Below are positions 21,809 to 35,600 of a stretch of DNA of 64,000 nt, piece by piece. The notes beneath the pieces are model-generated. The model ran no database searches and was not told the DNA's origin. It saw only the letters and a list, made by a program, of their open reading frames with translations. The stretch is from Siphonodentalium dalli (taxonomy: Eukaryota > Mollusca > Scaphopoda > Gadilida > Siphonodentaliidae). The position numbers and the translations under genes are program-made. Where the stretch lies: contig CP136063.1 of NCBI GenBank assembly GCA_032622095.1, positions 272,485,426-272,549,425 on the forward strand. The letters run 5' to 3'. Numbering within the stretch: position 1 is the stretch's first letter; every line of letters begins with the position of its first letter.

Positions 21809-22120
21809 ATGAATTCAACAAAAGTATGCACTATGTCAGATGGTAAACCAATACCAAACCGCAAAGTGTCACGTTCCGAAATTATGATACCAAAATTAGC
21901 GACTAAGGGGTGGCAAGGTTGGGGCGTCGGACGGGATACGCTGACTCCCGTTCATTCAATTAAAAAATATAATATAAAACAAATGGTTTACGGGTACGCG
22001 AACGTATATCAAATAGTTTCAATTGAATTGAGAACTGCAAGCGAACGTCCGCGCATAGACGGATTGTGCTTTAGGAAAACGTGGTCCATGCGGAGAAGTG
22101 TTATAACATTATCCGGCTGA
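21809..22120 (+). other. Unrecognised small ORF in island X2 (103 codons)
   Basis: Exact duplicate of the open frame at 15,581-15,892; no function recognised. Identity reflects the 6.23-kb duplication. Confidence 0.2.
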
Positions 22121-25100
22121 CACCACAGTTTCGTTTTTCAAATATCAAAGTCGAGCATTTTTTTTGTAAAAAATGCGCGTTTTAAAAAAAGTGAAAACAA
22201 AACGAACTACTATTCTAAAACTAATGAATTTTGAGCGTTTTTGGACTCAAAATATGTCAATTTTAAGCCGCATCTTGATAAAACTGCAGAATTACGGCCG
22301 ATTGACAAGACAGACAGCCGACATTGTTTTGAGTGATTACCCATTAGCCAATATAACAAGTAACGCAGTGCGCCGAACAGGAATGGATGTTGAAATATAT
22401 CATCAGTGGTCATTGGTGTAATTTTGTCAAAATTTTCTGGTTTGGTCTTCTGTCTATGTTTAAGACGCTCACATAGACCAAATCCGGCTGTTGCGCTTCG
22501 TCTAGGAGAAGATCTGGGCACAAGCACTTTCTACACATGGACTTTATTAGTACATTTTTCGATGTGTTATAACTTGGCCATTTCTCAACCGATTTACAAA
22601 ATTCTTTCACGAGTAGCATCAGTACGTCGTATAGATACACGAAAGTAAAAATGGTTGGAATCGGTGACAAAAAAAAAATTGACAAATTTTGCACCCCTCC
22701 CCAGGTCGACAAATTGTATTCGGACCTTGGTGAAAATTTTCTCGATTCGTGCCCTTTCGTTAGTTAACACGGTCACGTAACCCGAATTCAGCTGCTTGGC
22801 TTCTTATAGGAGAAGATCTGGGCACAAACATTTTCCAAAAATTTTGATTAAGGGCCATAACTCTGGAAAGAAAGTTAGGACATAAACCTAAATGTTTCAT
22901 TCAGTTGTAACTTGGCAAGGTGCATATACCTACCAAATTTCAATGATTTATCTTTTTAACTTTCTGAGATATAAGGGTTACAAAATATATTAAGAAGAAG
23001 AAGAAGAAGTAGCATAAATAATGAAAAATAAAAATAAAAAATTGAATAACAATATACATCCATATTAAAATATGGAAGTATAATAAGGGAATCGCGCGGA
23101 ATTGATTGGAATGTCTATAGTATAGTTTATTGACATTTCTGTATTCAGTTTGAACGTTCTGGTGTGACCCCCACCCATGCCTCGAAATTTGGTGACGCGG
23201 GTAGAAAATTCGCCATATCTCGGCCAATTTTCGTGATATCGAGCTAATTTGTGCGTCATTGTGTTCGTATTTGATGCCCCTTTAATATTTAGCAGGGTTC
23301 TGGTAAGGTATTGTGGCGATATTCTACTATGTAGGCCAATATGTATGTTGTTCAGTACATACTTTTCGAATATCTCTGGCCTCCATCGTCATAATACCGC
23401 AAGTAGGTAATCGTTTTGAAGTACTAGAAATTCCCCATCGAATGACACCAAACACGTGACGATCGGTTGAAGGAATTTAAATTCATAGTGCATTTTCTGT
23501 AAACTTGAACAAAAGGAAGGGGCCACAATTTCTACATTTGTCAACCGATTCATAAAATTTACTCACAATGATACTCAGTACATCATATAGATACTTCACA
23601 ACCATTTTGGTTCAAATCGGCGACAAAAAAAAAGAGACAAATTTTGCCCCTCCCCTAGCCCGGAAAAATTTGAGCGGACCTTTGTCAAAATTTTCTGGTT
23701 TGGTCTTCTGTCTATGTTTAAGACGCTCACATAGACCAAATCCAGCTGTTGCGCTTCGTCTAGGAGAAGATCTGGGCACAAGCACTTTCTACACATGGAC
23801 TTTATTAGTACATTTTTCGATGTGTTATAACTTGGCCATTTCTCAACCGATTTACAAAATTCTTTCACGAGTAGCATCAGTACGTCGTATAGATACACGA
23901 AAGTAAAAATGGTTGGAATCGGTGACAAAAAAAAAAATGACAAATTTTGCACCCCTCCCCAGGTCGACAAATTGTATTCGGACCTTGGTGAAAATTTTCT
24001 CGATTCGTGCCCTTTCGTTAGTTAACACGGTCACGTAACCCGAATTCAGCTGCTTGGCTTCTTATAGGAGAAGATCTGGGCACAAACATTTTCCAAAATT
24101 TTTGATTAAGGGCCATAACTCTGGAAAGAAAGTTAGGACATAAACCTAAATGTTTCATTCAGTTGTAACTTGGCAAGGTGCATATACCTACCAAATTTCA
24201 ATGATTTATCTTTTTAACTTTCTGAGATATAAGGGTTACAAAATATATTAAGAAGAAGAAGAAGAAGTAGCATAAATAATGAAAAATAAAAATAAAAAAT
24301 TGAATAACAATATACATCCATATTAAAATATGGAAGTATAATAAGGGAATCGCGCGGAATTGATTGGAATGTCTATAGTATAGTTTATTGACATTTCTGT
24401 ATTCAGTTTGAACGTTCTGGTGTGACCCCCACCCATGCCTCGAAATTTGGTGACGCGGGTAGAAAATTCGCCATATCTCGGCCAATTTTCGTGATATCGA
24501 GCTAATTTGTGCGTCATTGTGTTCGTATTTGATGCCCCTTTAATATTTAGCAGGGTTCTGGTAAGGTATTGTGGCGATATTCTACTATGTAGGCCAATAT
24601 GTATGTTGTTCAGTACATACTTTTCGAATATCTCTGGCCTCCATCGTCATAATACCGCAAGTAGGTAATCGTTTTGAAGTACTAGAAATTCCCCATCGAA
24701 TGACACCAAACACGTGACGATCGGTTGAAGGAATTTAAATTCATAGTGCATTTTCTGTAAACTTGAACAAAAGGAAGGGGCCACAATTTCTACATTTGTC
24801 AACCGATTCATAAAATTTACTCACAATGATACTCAGTACATCATATAGATACTTCACAACCATTTTGGTTCAAATCGGCGACAAAAAAAAAGAGACAAAT
24901 TTTGCCCCTCCCCTAGCCCGGAAAAATTTGAGCGGACCTTTGTCAAAATTTTCTGGTTTGGTCTTCTGTCTATGTTTAAGACGCTCACATAGACCAAATC
25001 CAGCTGTTGCGCTTCGTCTAGGAGAAGATCTGGGCACAAGCACTTTCTACACATGGACTTTATTAGTACATTTTTCGATGTGTTATAACTTGGCCATTTC

Positions 25101-28100
25101 TCAACCGATTTACAAAATTCTTTCACGAGTAGCATCAGTACGTCGTATAGATACACGAAAGTAAAAATGGTTGGAATCGGTGACAAAAAAAAATTTGACA
25201 AATTTTGCACCCCTCCCCAGGTCGACAAATTGTATTCGGACCTTGGTGAAAATTTTCTCGATTCGTGCCCTTTCGTTAGTTAACACGGTCACGTAACCCG
25301 AATTCAGCTGCTTGGCTTCTTATAGGAGAAGATCTGGGCACAAACATTTTCCAAAAATTTTGATTAAGGGCCATAACTCTGGAAAGAAAGTTAGGACATA
25401 AACCTAAATGTTTCATTCAGTTGTAACTTGGCAAGGTGCATATACCTACCAAATTTCAATGATTTATCTTTTTAACTTTCTGAGATATAAGGGTTACAAA
25501 ATATATTAAGAAGAAGAAGAAGAAGTAGCATAAATAATGAAAAATAAAAATAAAAAATTGAATAACAATATACATCCATATTAAAATATGGAAGTATAAT
25601 AAGGGAATCGCGCGGAATTGATTGGAATGTCTATAGTATAGTTTATTGACATTTCTGTATTCAGTTTGAACGTTCTGGTGTGACCCCCACCCATGCCTCG
25701 AAATTTGGTGACGCGGGTAGAAAATTCGCCATATCTCGGCCAATTTTTGTGATATCGAGCTAATTTGTGCGTCATTGTGTTCGTATTTGATGCCCCTTTA
25801 ATATTTAGCAGGGTTCTGGTAAGGTATTGTGGCGATATTCTACTATGTAGGCCAATATGTATGTTGTTCAGTACATACTTTTCGAATATCTCTGGCCTCC
25901 ATCGTCATAATACCGCAAGTAGGTAATCGTTTTGAAGTACTAGAAATTCCCCATCGAATGACACCAAACACGTGACGATCGGTTGAAGGAATTTAAATTC
26001 ATAGTGCATTTTCTGTAAACTTGAACAAAAGGAAGGGGCCACAATTTCTACATTTGTCAACCGATTCATAAAATTTACTCACAATAATACTCAGTACATC
26101 ATATAGATACTTCACAACCATTTTGGTTCAAATCGGCGACAAAAAAAAAGAGACAGATTTTGCCCCTCCCCTAGCCCGGAAAAATTTGAGCGGACCTTTG
26201 TCAAAATTTTCTGGTTTGGTCTTCTGTCTATGTTTAAGACGCTCACATAGACCAAATCCAGCTGTTGCGCTTCGTCTAGGAGAAGATCTGGGCACAAGCA
26301 CTTTCTACACATGGACTTTATTAGTACATTTTTCGATGTGTTATAACTTGGCCATTTCTCAACCGATTTACAAAATTCTTTCACGAGTAGCATCAGTACG
26401 TCGTATAGATACACGAAAGTAAAAATGGTTGGAATCGGTGACAAAAAAAAATTTGACAAATTTTGCACCCCTCCCCAGGTCGACAAATTGTATTCGGACC
26501 TTGGTGAAAATTTTCTCGATTCGTGCCCTTTCGTTAGTTAACACGGTCACGTAACCCGAATTCAGCTGCTTGGCTTCTTATAGGAGAAGATCTGGGCACA
26601 AACATTTTCCAAAATTTTTGATTAAGGGCCATAACTCTGGAAAGAAAGTTAGGACATAAACCTAAATGTTTCATTCAGTTGTAACTTGGCAAGGTGCATA
26701 TACCTACCAAATTTCAATGATTTATCTTTTTAACTTTCTGAGATATAAGGGTTACAAAATATATTAAGAAGAAGAAGAAGAAGTAGCATAAATAATGAAA
26801 AATAAAAATAAAAAATTGAATAACAATATACATCCATATTAAAATATGGAAGTATAATAAGGGAATCGCGCGGAATTGATTGGAATGTCTATAGTATAGT
26901 TTATTGACATTTCTGTATTCAGTTTGAACGTTCTGGTGTGACCCCCACCCATGCCTCGAAATTTGGTGACGCGGGTAGAAAATTCGCCATATCTCGGCCA
27001 ATTTTCGTGATATCGAGCTAATTTGTGCGTCATTGTGTTCGTATTTGATGCCCCTTTAATATTTAGCAGGGTTCTGGTAAGGTATTGTGGCGATATTCTA
27101 CTATGTAGGCCAATATGTATGTTGTTCAGTACATACTTTTCGAATATCTCTGGCCTCCATCGTCATAATACCGCAAGTAGGTAATCGTTTTGAAGTACTA
27201 GAAATTCCCCATCGAATGACACCAAACACGTGACGATCGGTTGAAGGAATTTAAATTCATAGTGCATTTTCTGTAAACTTGAACAAAAGGAAGGGGCCAC
27301 AATTTCTACATTTGTCAACCGATTCATAAAATTTACTCACAATGATACTCAGTACATCATATAGATACTTCACAACCATTTTGGTTCAAATCGGCGACAA
27401 AAAAAAAGAGACAAATTTTGCCCCTCCCCTAGCCCGGAAAAATTTGAGCGGACCTTTGTCAAAATTTTCTGGTTTGGTCTTCTGTCTATGTTTAAGACGC
27501 TCACATAGACCAAATCCAGCTGTTGCGCTTCGTCTAGGAGAAGATCTGGGCACAAGCACTTTCTACACATGGACTTTATTAGTACATTTTTCGATGTGTT
27601 ATAACTTGGCCATTTCTCAACCGATTTACAAAATTCTTTCACGAGTAGCATCAGTACGTCGTATAGATACACGAAAGTAAAAATGGTTGGAATCGGTGAC
27701 AAAAAAAAATTTGACAAATTTTGCACCCCTCCCCAGGTCGACAAATTGTATTCGGACCTTGGTGAAAATTTTCTCGATTCGTGCCCTTTCGTTAGTTAAC
27801 ACGGTCACGTAACCCGAATTCAGCTGCTTGGCTTCTTATAGGAGAAGATCTGGGCACAAACATTTTCCAAAAATTTTGATTAAGGGCCATAACTCTGGAA
27901 AGAAAGTTAGGACATAAACCTAAATGTTTCATTCAGTTGTAACTTGGCAAGGTGCATATACCTACCAAATTTCAATGATTTATCTTTTTAACTTTCTGAG
28001 ATATAAGGGTTACAAAATATATTAAGAAGAAGAAGAAGAAGTAGCATAAATAATGAAAAATAAAAATAAAAAATTGAATAACAATATACATCCATATTAA

Positions 28101-29648
28101 AATATGGAAGTATAATAAGGGAATCGCGCGGAATTGATTGGAATGTCTATAGTATAGTTTATTGACATTTCTGTATTCAGTTTGAACGTTCTGGTGTGAC
28201 CCCCACCCATGCCTCGAAATTTGGTGACGCGGGTAGAAAATTCGCCATATCTCGGCCAATTTTCGTGATATCGAGCTAATTTGTGCGTCATTGTGTTCGT
28301 ATTTGATGCCCCTTTAATATTTAGCAGGGTTCTGGTAAGGTATTGTGGCGATATTCTACTATGTAGGCCAATATGTATGTTGTTCAGTACATACTTTTCG
28401 AATATCTCTGGCCTCCATCGTCATAATACCGCAAGTAGGTAATCGTTTTGAAGTACTAGAAATTCCCCATCGAATGACACCAAACACGTGACGATCGGTT
28501 GAAGGAATTTAAATTCATAGTGCATTTTCTGTAAACTTGAACAAAAGGAAGGGGCCACAATTTCTACATTTGTCAACCGATTCATAAAATTTACTCACAA
28601 TGATACTCAGTACATCATATAGATACTTCACAACCATTTTGGTTCAAATCGGCGACAAAAAAAAAGAGACAAATTTTGCCCCTCCCCTAGCCCGGAAAAA
28701 TTTGAGCGGACCTTTGTCAAAATTTTCTGGTTTGGTCTTCTGTCTATGTTTAAGACGCTCACATAGACCAAATCCAGCTGTTGCGCTTCGTCTAGGAGAA
28801 GATCTGGGCACAAGCACTTTCTACACATGGACTTTATTAGTACATTTTTCGATGTGTTATAACTTGGCCATTTCTCAACCGATTTACAAAATTCTTTCAC
28901 GAGTAGCATCAGTACGTCGTATAGATACACGAAAGTAAAAATGGTTGGAATCGGTGACAAAAAAAAATTTGACAAATTTTGCACCCCTCCCCAGGTCGAC
29001 AAATTGTATTCGGACCTTGGTGAAAATTTTCTCGATTCGTGCCCTTTCGTTAGTTAACACGGTCACGTAACCCGAATTCAGCTGCTTGGCTTCTTATAGG
29101 AGAAGATCTGGGCACAAACATTTTCCAAAAATTTTGATTAAGGGCCATAACTCTGGAAAGAAAGTTAGGACATAAACCTAAATGTTTCATTCAGTTGTAA
29201 CTTGGCAAGGTGCATATACCTACCAAATTTCAATGATTTATCTTTTTAACTTTCTGAGATATAAGGGTTACAAAATATATTAAGAAGAAGAAGAAGAAGT
29301 AGCATAAATAATGAAAAATAAAAATAAAAAATTGAATAACAATATACATCCATATTAAAATATGGAAGTATAATAAGGGAATCGCGCGGAATTGATTGGA
29401 ATGTCTATAGTATAGTTTATTGACATTTCTGTATTCAGTTTGAACGTTCTGGTGTGACCCCCACCCATGCCTCGAAATTTGGTGACGCGGGTAGAAAATT
29501 CGCCATATCTCGGCCAATTTTCGTGATATCGAGCTAATTTGTGCGTCATTGTGTTCGTATTTGATGCCCCTTTAATATTTAGCAGGGTTCTGGTAAGGTA
29601 TTGTGGCGATATTCTACTATGTAGGCCAATATGTATGTTGTTCAGTAC

Positions 29649-32600
29649 ATACTTTTCGAATATCTCTGGCCTCCATCGTCATAATACCGCAAGTAGGTAA
29701 TCGTTTTGAAGTACTAGAAATTCCCCATCGAATGACACCAAACACGTGACGATCGGTTGAAGGAATTTAAATTCATAGTGCATTTTCTGTAAACTTGAAC
29801 AAAAGGAAGGGGCCACAATTTCTACATTTGTCAACCGATTCATAAAATTTACTCACAATGATACTCAGTACATCATATAGATACTTCACAACCATTTTGG
29901 TTCAAATCGGCGACAAAAAAAAAGAGACAAATTTTGCCCCTCCCCTAGCCCGGAAAAATTTGAGCGGACCTTTGTCAAAATTTTCTGGTTTGGTCTTCTG
30001 TCTATGTTCAAGACGCTCACATAGACCAAATCCAGCTGTTGCGCTTCGTCTAGGAGAAGATCTGGGCACAAGCACTTTCTACACATGGACTTTATTAGTA
30101 CATTTTTCGATGTGTTATAACTTGGCCATTTCTCAACCGATTTACAAAATTCTTTCACGAGTAGCATCAGTACGTCGTATAGATACACGAAAGTAAAAAT
30201 GGTTGGAATCGGTGACAAAAAAAAATTTGACAAATTTTGCACCCCTCCCCAGGTCGACAAATTGTATTCGGACCTTGGTGAAATTTTTCTCGATTCGTGC
30301 CCTTTCGTTAGTTAACACGGTCAGTTAAACCCGAATTCAGCTGCTTGGCTTCTTATAGGAGAAGATCTGGGCACAAACATTTTCCAAAAATTTTGATTAA
30401 GGGCCATAACTCTGGAAAGAAAGTTAGGACATAAACCTAAATGTTTCATTCAGTTGTAACTTGGCAAGGTGCATATACCTACCAAATTTCAATGATTTAT
30501 CTTTTTAACTTTCTGAGATATAAGGGTTACAAAATATATTAAGAAGAAGAAGAAGAAGTAGCATAAATAATGAAAAATAAAAATAAAAAATTGAATAACA
30601 ATATACATCCATATTAAAATATGGAAGTATAATAAGGGAATCGCGCGGAATTGATTGGAATGTCTATAGTATAGTTTATTGACATTTCTGTATTCAGTTT
30701 GAACGTTCTGGTGTGACCCCCACCCATGCCTCGAAATTTGGTGACGCGGGTAGAAAATTCGCCATATCTCGGCCAATTTTCGTGATATCGAGCTAATTTG
30801 TGCGTCATTGTGTTCGTATTTGATGCCCCTTTAATATTTAGCAGGGTTCTGGTAAGGTATTGTGGCGATATTCTACTATGTAGGCCAATATGTATGTTGT
30901 TCAGTACATACTTTTCGAATATCTCTGGCCTCCATCGTCATAATACCGCAAGTAGGTAATCGTTTTGAAGTACTAGAAATTCCCCATCGAATGACACCAA
31001 ACACGTGACGATCGGTTGAAGGAATTTAAATTCATAGTGCATTTTCTGTAAACTTGAACAAAAGGAAGGGGCCACAATTTCTACATTTGTCAACCGATTC
31101 ATAAAATTTACTCACAATGATACTCAGTACATCATATAGATACTTCACAACCATTTTGGTTCAAATCGGCGACAAAAAAAAAGAGACAAATTTTGCCCCT
31201 CCCCTAGCCCGGAAAAATTTGAGCGGACCTTTGTCAAAATTTTCTGGTTTGGTCTTCTGTCTATGTTTAAGACGCTCACATAGACCAAATCCAGCTGTTG
31301 CGCTTCGTCTAGGAGAAGATCTGGGCACAAGCACTTTCTACACATGGACTTTATTAGTACATTTTTCGATGTGTTATAACTTGGCCATTTCTCAACCGAT
31401 TTACAAAATTCTTTCACGAGTAGCATCAGTACGTCGTATAGATACACGAAAGTAAAAATGGTTGGAATCGGTGACAAAAACAAATTTGACAAATTTTGCA
31501 CCCCTCCCCAGGTCGACAAATTGTATTCGGACCTTGGTGAAATTTTTCTCGATTCGTGCCCTTTCGTTAGTTAACACGGTCAGTTAAACCCGAATTCAGC
31601 TGCTTGGCTTCTTATAGGAGAAGATCTGGGCACAAACATTTTCCAAAAATTTTGATTAAGGGCCATAACTCTGGAAAGAAAGTTAGGACATAAACCTAAA
31701 TGTTTCATTCAGTTGTAACTTGGCAAGGTGCATATACCTACCAAATTTCAATGATTTATCTTTTTAACTTTCTGAGATATAAGGGTTACAAAATATATTA
31801 AGAAGAAGAAGAAGAAGTAGCATAAATAATGAAAAATAAAAATAAAAAATTGAATAACAATATACATCCATATTAAAATATGGAAGTATAATAAGGGAAT
31901 CGCGCGGAATTGATTGGAATGTCTATAGTATAGTTTATTGACATTTCTGTATTCAGTTTGAACGTTCTGGTGTGACCCCCACCCATGCCTCGAAATTTGG
32001 TGACGCGGGTAGAAAATTCGCCATATCTCGGCCAATTTTCGTGATATCGAGCTAATTTGTGCGTCATTGTGTTCGTATTTGATGCCCCTTTAATATTTAG
32101 CAGGGTTCTGGTAAGGTATTGTGGCGATATTCTACTATGTAGGCCAATATGTATGTTGTTCAGTACATACTTTTCGAATATCTCTGGCCTCCATCGTCAT
32201 AATACCGCAAGTAGGTAATGGTTTTGAAGTACTAGAAATTCCCCATCGAATGACACCAAACACGTGACGATCGGTTGAAGGAATTTAAATTCATAGTGCA
32301 TTTTCTGTAAACTTGAACAAAAGGAAGGGGCCACAATTTCTACATTTGTCAACCGATTCATAAAATTTACTCACAATGATACTCAGTACATCATATAGAT
32401 ACTTCACAACCATTTTGGTTCAAATCGGCGACAAAAAAAAAGAGACAAATTTTGCCCCTCCCCTAGCCCGGAAAAATTTGAGCGGACCTTTGTCAAAATT
32501 TTCTGGTTTGGTCTTCTGTCTATGTTTAAGACGCTCACATAGACCAAATCCAGCTGTTGCGCTTCGTCTAGGAGAAGATCTGGGCACAAGCACTTTCTAC

Positions 32601-35600
32601 ACATGGACTTTATTAGTACATTTTTCGATGTGTTATAACTTGGCCATTTCTCAACCGATTTACAAAATTCTTTCACGAGTAGCATCAGTACGTCGTATAG
32701 ATACACGAAAGTAAAAATGGTTGGAATCGGTGACAAAAAAAAATTTGACAAATTTTGCACCCCTCCCCAGGTCGACAAATTGTATTCGGACCTTGGTGAA
32801 ATTTTTCTCGATTCGTGCCCTTTCGTTAGTTAACACGGTCAGTTAAACCCGAATTCAGCTGCTTGGCTTCTTATAGGAGAAGATCTGGGCACAAACATTT
32901 TCCAAAAATTTTGATTAAGGGCCATAACTCTGGAAAGAAAGTTAGGACATAAACCTAAATGTTTCATTCAGTTGTAACTTGGCAAGGTGCATATACCTAC
33001 CAAATTTCAATGATTTATCTTTTTAACTTTCTGAGATATAAGGGTTACAAAATATATTAAGAAGAAGAAGAAGAAGTAGCATAAATAATGAAAAATAAAA
33101 ATAAAAAATTGAATAACAATATACATCCATATTAAAATATGGAAGTATAATAAGGGAATCGCGCGGAATTGATTGGAATGTCTATAGTATAGTTTATTGA
33201 CATTTCTGTATTCAGTTTGAACGTTCTGGTGTGACCCCCACCCATGCCTCGAAATTTGGTGACGCGGGTAGAAAATTCGCCATATCTCGGCCAATTTTCG
33301 TGATATCGAGCTAATTTGTGCGTCATTGTGTTCGTATTTGATGCCCCTTTAATATTTAGCAGGGTTCTGGTAAGGTATTGTGGCGATATTCTACTATGTA
33401 GGCCAATATGTATGTTGTTCAGTACATACTTTTCGAATATCTCTGGCCTCCATCGTCATAATACCGCAAGTAGGTAATCGTTTTGAAGTACTAGAAATTC
33501 CCCATCGAATGACACCAAACACGTGACGATCGGTTGAAGGAATTTAAATTCATAGTGCATTTTCTGTAAACTTGAACAAAAGGAAGGGGCCACAATTTCT
33601 ACATTTGTCAACCGATTCATAAAATTTACTCACAATGATACTCAGTACATCATATAGATACTTCACAACCATTTTGGTTCAAATCGGCGACAAAAAAAAA
33701 GAGACAAATTTTGCCCCTCCCCTAGCCCGGAAAAATTTGAGCGGACCTTTGTCAAAATTTTCTGGTTTGGTCTTCTGTCTATGTTTAAGACGCTCACATA
33801 GACCAAATCCAGCTGTTGCGCTTCGTCTAGGAGAAGATCTGGGCACAAGCACTTTCTACACATGGACTTTATTAGTACATTTTTCGATGTGTTATAACTT
33901 GGCCATTTCTCAACCGATTTACAAAATTCTTTCACGAGTAGCATCAGTACGTCGTATAGATACACGAAAGTAAAAATGGTTGGAATCGGTGACAAAAAAA
34001 AATTTGACAAATTTTGCACCCCTCCCCAGGTCGACAAATTGTATTCGGACCTTGGTGAAATTTTTCTCGATTCGTGCCCTTTCGTTAGTTAACACGGTCA
34101 GTTAAACCCGAATTCAGCTGCTTGGCTTCTTATAGGAGAAGATCTGGGCACAAACATTTTCCAAAAATTTTGATTAAGGGCCATAACTCTGGAAAGAAAG
34201 TTAGGACATAAACCTAAATGTTTCATTCAGTTGTAACTTGGCAAGGTGCATATACCTACCAAATTTCAATGATTTATCTTTTTAACTTTCTGAGATATAA
34301 GGGTTACAAAATATATTAAGAAGAAGAAGAAGAAGTAGCATAAATAATGAAAAATAAAAATAAAAAATTGAATAACAATATACATCCATATTAAAATATG
34401 GAAGTATAATAAGGGAATCGCGCGGAATTGATTGGAATGTCTATAGTATAGTTTATTGACATTTCTGTATTCAGTTTGAACGTTCTGGTGTGACCCCCAC
34501 CCATGCCTCGAAATTTGGTGACGCGGGTAGAAAATTCGCCATATCTCGGCCAATTTTCGTGATATCGAGCTAATTTGTGCGTCATTGTGTTCGTATTTGA
34601 TGCCCCTTTAATATTTAGCAGGGTTCTGGTAAGGTATTGTGGCGATATTCTACTATGTAGGCCAATATGTATGTTGTTCAGTACATACTTTTCGAATATC
34701 TCTGGCCTCCATCGTCATAATACCGCAAGTAGGTAATCGTTTTGAAGTACTAGAAATTCCCCATCGAATGACACCAAACACGTGACGATCGGTTGAAGGA
34801 ATTTAAATTCATAGTGCATTTTCTGTAAACTTGAACAAAAGGAAGGGGCCACAATTTCTACATTTGTCAACCGATTCATAAAATTTACTCACAATGATAC
34901 TCAGTACATCATATAGATACTTCACAACCATTTTGGTTCAAATCGGCGACAAAAAAAAAGAGACAAATTTTGCCCCTCCCCTAGCCCGGAAAAATTTGAG
35001 CGGACCTTTGTCAAAATTTTCTGGTTTGGTCTTCTGTCTATGTTTAAGACGCTCACATAGACCAAATCCAGCTGTTGCGCTTCGTCTAGGAGAAGATCTG
35101 GGCACAAGCACTTTCTACACATGGACTTTATTAGTACATTTTTCGATGTGTTATAACTTGGCCATTTCTCAACCGATTTACAAAATTCTTTCACGAGTAG
35201 CATCAGTACGTCGTATAGATACACGAAAGTAAAAATGGTTGGAATCGGTGACAAAAAAAAAATTGACAAATTTTGCACCCCTCCCCAGGTCGACAAATTG
35301 TATTCGGACCTTGGTGAAATTTTTCTCGATTCGTGCCCTTTCGTTAGTTAACACGGTCAGTTAAACCCGAATTCAGCTGCTTGGCTTCTTATAGGAGAAG
35401 ATCTGGGCACAAACATTTTCCAAAAATTTTGATTAAGGGCCATAACTCTGGAAAGAAAGTTAGGACATAAACCTAAATGTTTCATTCAGTTGTAACTTGG
35501 CAAGGTGCATATACCTACCAAATTTCAATGATTTATCTTTTTAACTTTCTGAGATATAAGGGTTACAAAATATATTAAGAAGAAGAAGAAGAAGTAGCAT

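Larger units (their letters stand above)
19320..22422. repeat. Island sequence X2 (duplicate of X1)
   Basis: It is identical to X1 except for one base deleted near 19,517 (CCATAACCACAATC versus CCATAACCAACAATC). It carries the same MITE, hairpins and small open frame. Satellite B resumes at 22,423. Confidence 0.9.
18772..24999. repeat. ~6.23-kb tandem duplication, copy 2
   Basis: A near-exact copy of 12,541-18,771 (offset 6,231 falling to 6,228 after three single-base deletions). Its right limit cannot be fixed because it merges into the continuous B array. The small number of differences, with most confirmed ones being single-base indels, means a very recent event or a tandem-repeat assembly duplication. 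Confidence 0.88.
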
